Positions 50,605 to 62,639 of a stretch of 64,000 nucleotides of DNA are shown here, piece by piece (position 1 is the stretch's first letter; every line of letters begins with the position of its first letter). Position numbers and translations under genes: made by a program. The DNA comes from Piper betle. Taxonomy: Eukaryota; Streptophyta; Magnoliopsida; Piperales; Piperaceae. The notes under the pieces are model-generated. The model saw nothing but the letters and a program-made list of their open reading frames with translations, ran no database searches and was not told where the DNA came from. The stretch spans positions 1 through 64,000 of the forward strand of contig JAURVB010000747.1 in assembly GCA_033002965.1 (NCBI GenBank), in the 5' to 3' direction.

Positions 50605-53522
50605 CTATAACACCAGAAGTCTTTCAGGGGACTCTGCAAAGTCAGTAAGTAAGAGCCAAATAAGAAAACATTACGGTAAAAAAGACTCCACAAATGCAAT
50701 CTTGAAATGAAGAAACCTTGAATGGTGTCCATGTTATCTTCCTTGTACACTCCAAGGGGTGAACCACGGACAGAGAGTAGCACTTCACCATTCTTTGGCA
50801 ACCTCCGAGTTTTTGGAGTAATGCCAACTGACAATCTCTGACTTACACCCTGTATATATTCAGTAATGCATAAGTAAATGGCCAAGCCAGAAAAAAATTA
50901 CAATGTTTGATAGTTACAAGGTGCAAGTAAACAATGCAATTAATCAATAACTGGGCCTCCAAAGGTCTTTAAACGAAAGAAACACATTTGTTCATCTTTC
51001 TAGTCACATACCTAAATGCTCACTTTTGTTTGACCAAAAAATTAAAAAAAAATTACAAAAAAATGAATCAGAAAAAGTAACAATAATTTGATCAGTCGTT
51101 CACATGATAGCTGTCTCAATTTTTCTTCAAAGACAAGTACTTTCCTACGGATGACATTAAACCCAAAAAATTAAAGGATGAATCAGAAAAAGTAACAATA
51201 ATTTGATCAGTTGTCCCCATGATAGCTATCTCAATTTTTCTTCAAAGACAAGTACTTTCCTAAGGATCACATTAAGCCCAAAAAATTAAAAGATGCATGC
51301 TGTATAAATTTATAAACATTAAAATAAGAGAGAATTCAAGTGGACTATTATTAGAGTATATGGCCACCATTTAACAAGGACATTAAGAACAACGTGGATC
51401 AAAATTCATTTCCAACTAATTTGGAACATATGTAGGAGAAAGGGAGGATCACAATCCATATCAAAAGATTCTGTAAAGAAGAAATTTGCACCTTGAAACA
51501 TGCTTTTCTATAACGTAAAGTCAAAATTACACACATCTAGACTTGCTGCTGATTTTTCTGTCCTCTACTATAAAAAAATCTGAAATAGTAAGAGGGAAAT
51601 ACAAACCACTGGTGTTTGGAAAGAATCTGAAAACCCCATTGCTAGAGCATCTGATGCTTCATCCAGAACCTATTTCAACAAGAGACATAAAGGAGATTCG
51701 CATCAGCTAAAAAGGCTCACAAGTTCTAGAAACATTTCATTGCAGAAATATATTTATGTTAACCTACAAGTTCTGAAGTATACACGCGTGCAGATTGAAG
51801 AAAATCGTTTTCAGCTGCCATTTGCAATAAAAAGCTTGTCAACAATCATCCATAAGTTCAACATATAAAAATTTATGCTTTTTGAGTTTATGACAAACCT
51901 GGTTTGCTTGAGAACCCAAAGCCACTGACACGAGGCAAAGAAGAAAAAATCCCAGGATACGTATGCATGAATCTATCATCTGTATCAGAGAAAGCTTGAA
52001 ACTCCTTCACCTTCCAATCTAATTCAAATTCCAAATCTTCTTCATTCCTTATAACTGACAGGTTGGGCAAGTTCTCCCTGAAAAAATCCAATGCTTTAGT
52101 TTGTAGATGTTCCTTGCTCAGGCATGAGCGAAACAAACGCAACTCAGTGAGCAGCCTTTCCTTCTCTGTTTCACGAATAGCTTGGACTACAGCAATTCGA
52201 CACTCAACTGCACCAAGTACAATAAAAAATTATGAACCACCAGATACCCAGTGCTCCATGAGCAAAAGTAAAGGTTGGCACTTATGGAATTTCCTATGGT
52301 GAACAAATAGTTGCCAATTACATGTGTGATAACAATGCCCATGAAGACATTCTGAAATAGATGCTGTCATATTGGAATGTAGCATAAAAAATGATATTTA
52401 CCAAGATGTCTAGTCGCCATTGCAATATGTGCTAGTCTTGCTAGAATTTTTACTAACTAAATACAATCAACAGAAAGAAGGGCACATATATCAAGAAAGG
52501 AAGTATGAAACACAAGATACCTGGTGCTGCAAGATCAAAAGTTAAGTATGGCAAGTGTGGAATTTCCTATAGTGCACATAAAGATATGAATTACATGTAT
52601 GAGTTCAAAGTCCTCGGAGACGTTAATAAAGAAAATCCAAAAATTGATGCTGCTGTTATATTGAAATGTTAAGCATAAGAAGTCTGTTCAACAACCAAAT
52701 ATTCAACAACTTCAAAAGCCAAGATGTCTAGTCTACATTTTGCAGCATGTGCTAGTCTGGCTAGTCTGCTTAACAACCAAAGATTCATCGACACCAAGAT
52801 CCAGTAAAAATGTCCGTGAAACTAAATTCTGAAATTGACGTTATACCAAAATGTGGAACACAAGAATTATATTTGACCAAAACGTCTAGTCTGCATTTTG
52901 CAATTTATGGGCTAGTTATAGTCTATCTACTCTGTTTAATAACCAAATATTAAAAACGTCAAGACCCAGTAAATGGATATGGGAAAAATTTTGAATTGAA
53001 ATGTGGAACATAAGAAATGATATTTAGCCAAGACGTCAGTCTGCATTTTTCTTTTTCGCAATATGTGCTCGTCTAGCCAGTCTGTTTGATAACCAAAGAA
53101 TTCAAGACCTAATTAACGTATATGGACGAAAATTCTGAAATTGAAATGTGGAGCATGAGGAACGAAAATTTGCCCAAGATGGCCTGTCGGCAATTTGCAA
53201 AGATTAACAACCAAAGATCCAAAGGAGCGTCAGGAACCATGTTCATGCTTACGTTCTTGGGCACTTTTACGGATCAATTCCGGGGCAACTCTCGCTCCCT
53301 CCGGCCGAGCATCTCCCATTTCGTTCCCAGCTCTTGGAGGCTTCGTGGTTCGCCTCCGAGGGGCGAGGGAGATGGAGTTAGTACAGACTGAGATTGCCAC
53401 AATGGCGATGTGGGGAAGGTGGGAGACGAATCTCACCTCTTACCGTCTTGACGATGCCGGTGGAGGTGGTCTTCGCCGGAGATTGATGGGAGGGTAGTAG
53501 CGGTTGATCTAGGGTTTTTCAT
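50605..53522 (-). CDS. Borealin-related protein (chromosomal passenger complex candidate)
   Basis: Exons on the minus strand: 53522-53444, 52207-51899, 51814-51768, 51669-51607, 50849-50717, 50633-50605. They sum to exactly 660 nt (219 aa plus stop) with every phase matched and canonical GT-AG ends. An N-terminal helix reads RIAVVQAIRETEKERLLTEL, then LRLFRSCLSKEHLQTKALDF and FRENLPNLSVIRNEEDLEF. The C-terminal block reads RLSVGITPKTRRLPKNGEVL then SVRGSPLGVYKEDNM. That TPK...LPK.GE...S..GSPL pattern is the borealin C-terminal signature, and the helix resembles the plant borealin-related proteins as I recall them. Such proteins recruit Aurora kinase and survivin/INCENP to centromeres. Exon 1 rests on splice phase only; an alternative N-terminus near 53250-53350 (RRRTTKPPRAGNEM) is possible. 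Confidence 0.6.
51065..51292. repeat. 115-bp tandem duplication in an intron of the borealin-like gene
   Basis: Two adjacent copies, 51065-51179 and 51180 to about 51292, differ at only a few positions (for example CGTTCACATGATAGCTGTC against TGTCCCCATGATAGCTATC). Confidence 0.85.
52380..53215. repeat. Tandem ~150-bp array in intron 1 of the borealin-like gene
   Basis: CCAAGATGTCTAGTC-like anchors recur at about 52400, 52720, 52877, 53028 and 53173. Each is followed by CATTTTGCAATATGTGCTAG, AACAACCAAAGATTC and TTCTGAAATTGAAATGTGGA motifs. The spacing of the last four is 145-157 bp; a longer diverged form precedes them. Confidence 0.75.
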
Positions 53523-53619
53523 TTTTGGAAGATCCGTTTTTTGAAATTTGAATGGAGACGAAAAAGTTTATGTTGTTGAAAACCAACGGTTAAAAGAAAA
53601 CACAAAATATTGGTTTTCA

Positions 53620-53622
53620 TTA

Positions 53623-53683
<61 letters not shown>

Positions 53684-53684
53684 G
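53620..53684. repeat. (ATT)n microsatellite
   Basis: An uninterrupted run of about 20 trinucleotides, just upstream of the borealin-like gene. Confidence 0.95.
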
Positions 53685-53689
53685 TATTA

Positions 53690-55940
53690 ATCAGGACTTG
53701 CGTTGAATATGAATCTCATCCTATGGTATCTTTATCTGATCTCAATCTTAAAATTTTGAATCCACATCTAAAAATTATATCCATTTTATTTATCGTGTGT
53801 GTATATATATATATATTATGTCAAAATCTACGAACTTAGAATTGACCCTATTGATTAAAATAATATAATTTATTAAATTTTAATATAAAAATAGAGAAAT
53901 AATAATAATAAAATATTATTTAAAATAATTTTTTAAATAACATCTATTTAAATCGAATATGGATCAAATCCAAATCTGCATGTCATCCAAATATTTCTAA
54001 ATTTGTTATATATTCGAAAAATTTAAACTCGAATATAATTCTAATATGTTCCAAAATGGATATAAAAAGGTCGGATATAGATTGGATTCACGGATATAGA
54101 TATCTAAACCCATCATTTATTGAGGGGCTGTATAAATTCTTTTAGATTTTTATAAATATACTTAAGATTAATTGCATTATCATGCTTGACTTACAAAATT
54201 ATTTTTTTACACTAATAATGCTTTACTTCAATTGGTTGATGTTTTTCTTATTTTATTAGAAAATTTTTATTTAATAATAATTATTTAATTTAAATATTTT
54301 ATTTATTTTTAGTCAAGGGGCCAAAAACATAACTTGACTTGAGCCAGAAATATCAACTTGATTTAAGATCCCTACTTATTATTAAAATTAGTTATGGACG
54401 TTGAAAATTACTTATAATTTTTATCATTTGCTCTTGATAAAAATAATTTTTTGTCAAATTTAGTCATGGTAAACTTATACAATTAATTAGTATTGTTAAA
54501 GGAGTTTTGCGTATAATTTGACTCGAATTAAAAATCTTACAAACTGATTAAAGATCTCTACTTATTAATTTTAATACTTAGTTTTGAACATGGTAAATTA
54601 CTTATGATTTTCACAATTTTTTACAGGCCCATGATAAATATAAAGTAAAATTACTGGATCTAGGACCCTAGAATTATATTTCTCAACATATACTACGATA
54701 AATTAATATTTTCTAATTAGAAAGAGTAAGATGAAAATATTTAGTTGAATGATTTTTGAAACAGAAATGGTAAAATTGTAAAATACTACAAAATGACTAC
54801 TTTCTTAATAAGACAAATACAAGTTATAATAAATAGATCCTAAACTGGGAAGTGCTTTATTTGGAACCAAACGTTCCTATTTCCTTTCATATATTAGACA
54901 GAACATAAAAATTTTATAGGAAAAATTGCTTTGAAACTAATTTTCCCAAAATAATAAAAAATGTAAAAAATGATATATTGTGACATAAACGCTGATTTTA
55001 TATTTAGGGAGATGGTTGATAAGAAAGGGATATAAACTTTTAAAAAAAATTAAGTGGTCAATTTTAGTAAAAGTAGTATATATATGATATACTCTTATAA
55101 AAAACAATATCTTATTTTAAAATGAAAAAATTATTCCTTCAAGTGAGTGTCTATAATTGAAAGAATCATATTTTTCTTTTTTATAACTCAGTCAGCTATG
55201 CTTACATGTTCAAATTAATTCTATCAATAATAGCTAAAATTTAATTTTTTCTTTCCGTTGTAACCATTTTTTTATTTTGGGTAGTAGTGACCATTTGACT
55301 TTCTTTTTGGTGATATAAAATTTAACGTCTAATTTTCAAACTATACCATTCTAGAACTTGATCATGCTCTAAATTTAATATTTTTTAACAATTTTAGTTT
55401 GATTTTGATTTATAAAATATATGTTTCATTATTCATCTGATGGTTTTTTTAATCATAGTTATGCCTTGTTCAAATCGAATGAAAAAGAAAATTTTTTTGT
55501 TAAGGGGTATTTTTGTCTGATAATTAAGTGAATCAAGAGTTGACTTGCTCGTGATTGAAATAAAAACTTAAATTATGGCTCCTTGTCCGATTATTTTTTT
55601 AGGCTTATGGGAGCACACGAGAGACAAACTCGACGTAATCATTATTTTTTTGCACATAAATACATTATATTTATACTAATATTTTTACATATGATATAAG
55701 TGCAATATACTAATACTGATGATTTCCCTAGATTTTACATTTTTTTGACTTGGGCACAAGTTTTGCAGGGGTCAAATTATAAGAACTTAATTTCTAAGTT
55801 TTATCCGATCATATTGACAATAGATTTAATTTAAATTTGAGTCAAACTTGAACTAACTTACAAATGAACCCTCCATGCATCAAAGCATTGAAATTTACAC
55901 CCAAATTTTATTTTAAATATGAAGATATCATAGGTTGTCA
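53690..55940. other. AT-rich gene-free stretch
   Basis: About 2.2 kb of AT-rich DNA. A GGATATAGAT/CCATC-type phrase near 54060-54120 suggests old repeat debris. No coding feature is supportable. Confidence 0.5.
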
Positions 55941-56218
55941 TAATAGTTGCCTGCCACCCTGTTTTACTTGGTAGTCATCCAAATGTTCAATCCACATTTG
56001 GCCACGGTGGCTCGTCCCGCCTCAGTCGCCCCCACCCTATTCCCCCCTTCCCTTACCGCGGATATGCCCCTCCTTCTCCTTGCTCCCTCTGGAACGTCAA
56101 AACTTCTTAAAATAAAAACAAATATGTATCTATTTACGACAACAATCTCCATAAACCAATCTAATATAGTCATATTCATCATCCCCCTATTGAAATTGTT
56201 TATACAAATCAGAAATCC

Positions 56219-56684
56219 ATGGCTGCAACCCACATTCAATTCGTCTTCTTCTTCCTCGTTTCCGTCTCCCGAGCGAATCTTGTCGACGACACCTGTCCCT
56301 TGAATCCCGACGTCTCCACCAACTATTACAAGGACTGCCTGAGCAAGAACCCGAGCGGACCTCAAGGGGTTGGCCAACAGAATGCTCGATTGTAGCATCG
56401 CCTCGGCGGCCGGCGCAGGCGAGAAGGTGGCCGCCGTCGGTGCCCGCCAATGCTCTGACGACTCCAACCAGGCGCGCACCTCTCTCAACCAGACCAGAGC
56501 TATGTTGCAGGCCGGCAATGCCAAAGGGGCCGGCACGTCGGTGGACAAATGCAGCGAACGGTACTGGGCGTGCCTCCACCGAAACGGGACTGACGCCAAC
56601 GTGCCCAAGGAGCTCTTGACGTCGAGGCGTAAGCTTAAGGGCGAATGTGATGCTGCCTCTGACATTCTGGTTGATCTTCGGTAA
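56219..56684 (+). pseudogene. PMEI/invertase-inhibitor paralog with frame break
   Basis: The start MAATHIQFVFFFLVSVSRAN is a signal peptide, followed by LVDDTCPLNPDVSTNYYKDC and LSKNPSG. Near 56355-56366 the frame is lost: staying in the first frame reaches a stop at 56393-56395, while the family sequence resumes in another frame as DLKGLANRMLDCSIASAA and ends ILVDLR at 56684. One surplus base or two missing bases would explain it. Without the break the protein would be about 155 residues, normal for the family, and the paired Cys positions are kept. It is a paralog of the gene at 45.3 kb. A real lesion and a consensus error cannot be told apart here. Confidence 0.75.
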
Positions 56685-56755
56685 AAATATTTGAAGGTCT
56701 CTTCCACGGGGAAGGCCATTGTAGACATTCTTAGAGCTTGTAAAAGTCATACAAT

Positions 56756-57287
56756 TAAGGTTGCTAATTTAACGTTCGAGCTCGATTTTCCTCGACTCGA
56801 AATTCGATAATTAAATGCTCGAACTCGAACTCGACTCGAACTTGAATCTTACGAGCCGAGCTTGAACAAAGTTGTGTTTGACTCACTCGTTGTAGTATGG
56901 CTAGAACTGACTCGATAAAATAATAAAATAAAATAATTTATATATATTATATATATATACATATATATTAAAAAAGAAGTAAAATTGTTGAGATGGTAAG
57001 TGTTGGTGACCTCAAGGTTGTGGGTTCAATCTATATTGATTGCATTATTTTTAAGTAAAGTACTTTTGACTTTTAATCGAGCCGATTTTGAGCTCGAAAA
57101 AATTAAACAATTTAAGTGTATTCGAGTTCGAGTTAAGCTCGAACACATAAAAGATATTTGAGTCGAACTCGAGCATATATGTTCAAAACTCGTTCGATCT
57201 GAAGTCGAGTTCGAACGAGTTTCGAACTATTCGATCCGAGTTCGAATATAAGTTGAGCTCGGCTTGCTCGCTCGATTAGCACCCGTA
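56756..57287. mobile_element. Complete hAT-family MITE, copy B, with 8-bp target duplication
   Basis: The right end ...CTCGATTAGCACCCGTA and left end TAAGGTTGCTAATTTAACG are imperfect inverted repeats. The flanks CATACAAT (56748-56755) and CATACAAA (57288-57295) are an 8-bp target duplication with one mismatch, as expected for hAT. The interior carries CGAGCTCGAACTCGA tracts, TATATA and a tRNA-like stretch (about 56993-57035). It lies about 70 bp beyond the second PMEI stop codon. Confidence 0.8.
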
Positions 57288-57299
57288 CATACAAACATT

Positions 57300-58790
57300 G
57301 ATTCATAATTTAATAATGAGACTAATTAATTAGTTAATTCGTTATCGTCATTAAGGAGGGGCTCGTAATACAAAAACACTCTCTTAAATTTTTGGGGCCT
57401 AATTAAGTGCGAGGTGTAATTGTTTAGGTTATTGCATACGACATCTCCTACAATTCAGTTCTCGCCTCCTCTAATTTATCTCTTTACATTATTTAAAATT
57501 TTATGCATGATTAATAATTGAATGGAAATATAATATTTATAATGGTATTATATATCAACTTTCATTATTGTCCAACAATGCATTACATGTTCATGGTTAC
57601 CCAGTGTGTGCATTATCCCGGTTCATGTTCACTTGTTCATTTTCATCATATTGAAGTTCAAAATTTTCCCCCATTTTGTACTATTTTCGACATCATGTTA
57701 CTGTGTCAAATTTGAAAATTCAGCGTTGAGATGAATTCTTATTAGTCCATCAAATTTCATTGAACAAATTCTAGGCTTGAGAATTGAAGCGCTTAATTAG
57801 GAATATTAGTGTGGCCTAAGAGTGTAGTGCAATACCAAAAATGTAAAAATATGGTTTCAAAGAAAAAAAAGAATTTAAGAAGACACATTAATACATGTTA
57901 ATACTTAATTGGAGATGCAAATTATGTTTTATTGAGATTAAAAAATGATATAAATAAAAATAAAATTAGAAGATATATATATCTTAATCATCTAACAATG
58001 AACTTCGTAATTTTCTTGATTAAAAGAAATAATTAATACTATATATATAGGGATTCTCTTTAACATGCAGCTGCTCACGGTTCAAGGGAGGCTTGCATGC
58101 CTTAGATACCCCTTCATCTGGGTTTGGTTTGGGTAGAGAGTTAAAAATGCTGCCATTGACTATGATCAAGGTGGGGATCTATAGATTGGGCTAGCCAGAT
58201 TAGGATTTAATTTGTGGCTTATATCATAATTATAAAAGTTGGAATCAGACGTTGAATCGGATTTGAAGGGAGTCATTGAATCAGACTGATTTATAAAAAA
58301 TCGGATAAGAATTATTTCACTTGAATCAGTCATTGATCTCATCCCCCAGTCCCCCGCATCATTCCAAAATACTTTATTAGACTATTTTTTGTTGTATTTG
58401 ATTTTATTTTATGTATATTTTATTTTGTATTTTTAGTATTTATATTATTATTATCGACTCGAGTAAGGAGCGAGTCAATTTTTATTACCTAAACTACCCC
58501 TCATTCTTCTCTACCTTTTCCCATCTCTCCCCCTACAGATCTCCTCCACTGCCCTGTCCCCCGCCGCCCCCGCTTGAATCAACTGATTCTTGCCATTGTT
58601 GACTCGGGGTGAGAATCAACTTGGATTGGCTTGAATCGGCTGATGTTTTACCCAAACGACCTGTTTGTACTTTGACTTGGTTTTGCACCAAGCTGAGTTA
58701 AATCAGCCGATTCTAGGTGGAATCGGCTGATTTTTGTAACTATAGCTTATATATGAGCTACAAAATAAATGTAAGCCATTTTTAGTGGGT
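57300..58790. other. AT-rich spacer with minor repeats
   Basis: Mostly AT-rich. Around 58220-58740 the phrases AATCGGCTGATT and TGAATCAGxC recur in both orientations, suggesting an unclassified repeat. No gene is supported. Confidence 0.4.
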
Positions 58791-58799
58791 ATTAATAAT

Positions 58800-59620
58800 G
58801 GGGCACTTCAAACTGAAATCTCCTTTAGTAAAGAGGAATTTTGTAACTTGTAACCTTTCTTGTTCCTTAGGTGGTAACTTGCAACCTTTCTTGACATGTC
58901 CACACATCCCATAGCTAAAATACTTGACCAGTTTAGGACAACGACCAGTATGTTTTTCACCATAGTTTCAACACTTGTAGGCATAACATTCCCCATCTCG
59001 CTTCCTCTTATTAGGATTGTTACTAGCCCCTTCTTGCTCAGAAAACCTCACGACACTAGGCGTAGAGATAGTAGGTTTGGTGAGTGTGCTAGTTTTTTTA
59101 GCCGCTCTGTCTCACTCCAAAATCAATTCATGATCGGCAAATGCATTAATTAATTATTGAAGTTCTGGCCAAGGAATATTGACAATCATATCCCTCAGCT
59201 CAAACTTCAATGCGCAAAAATTTTACTTGCACGTGCTTTCTCATTCATAAGAAACCCTGGTGAATAACATTCAAGTACAAGGAATTTGCAAACATACTCC
59301 CATACCAAGTTGTTTCCTTAGTATATTTGCTAGAATCATCTGTCACTCTTGGTTATTGCCTTGCCAATGGAAGATTTTGTGGAGCTGTTAGTGGAGGTAC
59401 GTCATTCCTTGTCCCTTAGTTCCTATCCCAAGCTCTAGGTGCAACTGGCCTTCGTGCTCAAGGCCAAGAGATATATGGAAGATAGAAGATGGCTTAGGAT
59501 ATACTGATAGTCCCAAGGTACAAAAAAGACACATGAGAAAATGTTAAGAGAGTTATCAACAGACTAGTTAGCTAAGGATGATATTTGCTCTGCGACTCGA
59601 TGACTCCCCAATAGATGCCC
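58800..59620 (-). mobile_element. Ty3/gypsy gag fragment with two zinc knuckles
   Basis: On the minus strand, about 58985-58860 encodes two CCHC-like knuckles, the first damaged by a stop: C-x2(stop)-NYGEKHTGRC, then YGMCGHVKKGC. Upstream minus-strand sequence to about 59600 has gag-like spacing but broken frames. The LTR-like end at 60.36 kb, also minus strand, would be its 5' LTR. Confidence 0.6.
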
Positions 59621-60189
59621 TTTAGAGAGTTTAGCAGAAGTTATCTATGGTTTTCTTTAAAATGAGAATCAACACTCATTTGCCAAATTGTACAGTTATT
59701 TTTAGACCAGTAACACTTATTACTAATGTGTTCTTTATATATATGTAGTAAGGAGCAGGACTTTGATATAGAATGTTTTTAGATGTTGTATTTATAAACG
59801 TGTCATGATGAGATTGTTGAAATAAAATGAAAAATGTGATTATGTGGTGTGATATTTACCACAAGTGATAACATGGTGATATACCAAATATGGCCAAAAT
59901 ATTTTGATGCTGTATGTAAATAGTAGATGGGTGAAGGCCCAGTCTAGAAAATTTAGTATGAATGAAGATGAACAAATGGGTTAACACCCAATTTAGTTAT
60001 GTAAATAGAATGTGAATTAGTTGTTGAATCTAGACTCAACTTAGAATGAATATGTAGTTAAATGAAAATATTATATGCATAGTTTGCTATATATGTTTAT
60101 TATCTATTATTTGACAAGGTGGCCCTTATTTTACTTACAGGGAGACTCTGTCCATTTTGTTTAGGATTTATTGATTTTCTCATTCTTAT

Positions 60190-60363
60190 TTGGGTTTGAG
60201 TGTAAAATCATGTTAGGTTCTAAGCATTCCATACATGCATGAAGAAATTTATCTTTCATCTTAAGACGCCGAGAGTAGATCCTTTTATGCTATATTTAGG
60301 TTAATCGACCCCATAACATTCCTGTTCATTTTTTAGAGTGAACCGGATTTGGGGTGTTACCCA
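60190..60363 (-). mobile_element. LTR terminus, minus orientation
   Basis: Read in reverse, it starts GTAACACCCCAAATCCGGTT and continues past TCTCGGCGTCTTAAGATGAA. The same features occur at 63697-63880 in the plus orientation, so two related gypsy LTR ends point in opposite directions. Confidence 0.6.
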
Positions 60364-60659
60364 ATCCTTAGGTATTATCTTCCCCCTTTACTAGCTTTTA
60401 GATAGCACCCAAACGACACCAATTGATACACATTACTCACACAACTGCATATCGAATACGGAAATAATGATACGTCATGCATGTATATACAATCGATGCT
60501 TTTCAAAACAAGTACCTGCTCAACCTTGATAATAAGTACTCCATCAAGGAATGTGTATCATATCAAACCTTTAATATCATAACACAAACATAATTAAAGC
60601 ATTAAATATCATTAACTACTTAATTAACGTATGTTTAAAATAGATTGTACTTCAATCAC

Positions 60660-60862
60660 AGAACACAATGCTCGAGTGCCCTATTTCTGGGTACTCATGC
60701 GCTCTGTAAATTGTCAGGAGTTAAAATTTATATCTCTTAACGGAGAGCCTAGTGCTCAAGCACCCAATTTCCTCGCACTCGGGTGCTCTGGCAGATTTTA
60801 CAAACACTGGTCAACCCAGAGTTCAGTCAAGCACCCAGTTTCCTTGGGCTCTGATACTCTTC
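60660..60862. repeat. Diverged ~80-bp tandem repeats
   Basis: Three units beginning near 60668, 60749 and 60826 share a GCTC-AGCACCCAGTTTCCT-GGGCTCTG pattern. Probably part of LTR sequence. Confidence 0.55.
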
Positions 60863-61805
60863 CAGCTTTTAAACTTCTAATTTTTTCACAAATTTCATAT
60901 CTTTTTCATGCATTTACCAATCAAGTTTGATTCATTTTCATACCAACAAGTTCATATGATGCTTCTAGACATACCTAAGATATATTTTCATGAAATTAAC
61001 CTTTTTTTAACTATCAAGTATAAATTTCACAAATTTTACAACTAATTAAATTGTATAAATCATGCATCAAAGTTTATCTAACTCGAATATATCATCTAAT
61101 TATCATTCCTAGAGTTATTTAATAATTAGATCTTATATAATTACACTCATCCATCATGTAAATTCCAAAAATTAAACATATACTTAGACAACATGAGAAT
61201 TCACCATATATTAAATCACAATTCATGCAAAAGAATTCAAATCTTTAGAATTCTTTGCTAAATAATCACATTCCATCATATATAATCATAGATCAGTAAA
61301 AAACCTTATTCCATGATCTCAATAATTAGATCTCATCCATAATAATTATAATTCATAAATGTATGACATCCTAAACAATATAAATCTATATGAATGACAA
61401 ATAAAACATGGGAAAATAATAGAAAAATAAGGAATTAGCAAAATCCTAGCCATCAGCAAGGAAGAGAGGAGGAGAGAAAGAGCCATCACACAAAAACCAA
61501 GAAGAGGGAGAGAAGAGGCGTAAGAGAGGGAGAGAGAGGGTTTCCCTCATCTTATTTTCCCCTATAGACCTTTTTACCCCTCACTAAAAGGTTAGACTCA
61601 AACTGTTATATCTATGAAAATTTATTTAACTTAAATTTAATTGAACAAACTCCAAAACTTGAACCGAAAACTTCCAACTCAACCCGGTAAACAATATTTT
61701 GGTCCAACTACATCCATTAGAACGTAAAAATCCATTGAATAAATTCCTAGCCCGGCCTCGGGTCTAACGCAAATATTATTTTTTAAATAATAATTAAAAG
61801 AGCCA

Positions 61806-62010
61806 TATATATATATATATATAGGGGGCCGCTGGTATGCACTGCCCTTTTGGCAGCGCATCATGAGTTGCCTTGTGGTCCATTGGATCTGATCCAATGG
61901 CCCACAATACCCCCCATGCCGCCTCCTGCCCCTGCCAGACACCCCCTCGCCTTGGCCCCCGCCGCCTCATGCCACCACCACCCCTCGCCACCATTTGTGG
62001 TCGCGGTCGG
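61806..62010 (+). mobile_element. Single arm related to the hairpin-ended foldback at 1-975
   Basis: It starts in a (TA)n run followed by GGGGGCCGCTGGTATGCAC, then hairpin 1 (61837-61846/61852-61861, 9 of 10 pairs), hairpin 2 (61874-61888/61892-61906, 14 of 15 pairs) and a C-rich CCGCC tract. Order and spacing match the left end of the element at 1-975, but no second arm is present. Confidence 0.7.
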
Positions 62011-62037
62011 GCTTGACACAAGTAAAAAACTAGACTC

Positions 62038-62211
62038 AGTATTGATTCGAGTCAAGTAAATAAAAAATTGACTCGTTATCGACTCGAGTCAAGTCAATAA
62101 AAAATTGACTTGGTATTGACTCGAGTCAAGTCAATAAAAAATTGGCTTGGTCCCAACTCAAGTCAATAAAAACTTGACTTCGTCCCGACTCGAGTCAATA
62201 TTCTAAAATCA
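62038..62211. repeat. Tandem ~37-bp minisatellite
   Basis: Four to five units of GACTCGAGTCAAGTCAATAA followed by AAAATTGACTTGGTATT, with the last units shortened. Confidence 0.9.
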
Positions 62212-62639
62212 TATGTCCTAACTCGGTAAACAATTGAAAAAATAATTTTGCGATCAACTATAAATTAAGAAAAATGGCATACTCTTATATATTCAGATAA
62301 CATTTAAATTATATTGATGAAGTCAGCAACACATCAGAATTAAAACACATGAGAGCCATCTCATATAACTTTCTTCCACATGATGAATAAAAGTACAAAC
62401 TTATAAGTTACAAATTTGTCAAGTTTGATTAAAGTCAATAACAATTCATGGAAACAAGTTATAAATCACTAATATTATACTGTCCTTCTAGATTCGAAGC
62501 TATTATAATCGCTCTGCATCACTGCTTTGAGATTCGCCATCACCGCACCAACACCCCTGAATAGATGTCACGACTCCACTTTCATATGGAACATTTTGTT
62601 GCCTACATATTTAAAAACAAAATATGGCAAATAATCACA

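Noticed and set aside
55964..56750. 254-aa and 187-aa minus-strand frames near the second PMEI gene
   Set aside because: They lie antisense to PMEI coding sequence and match no family; the high GC content keeps them open.
60838..60860. Primer binding site in reverse (GCTCTGATACTC)
   Set aside because: It resembles a reversed tRNA-Met site but sits in a diverged tandem repeat with sister copies lacking it, so coincidence is likelier.
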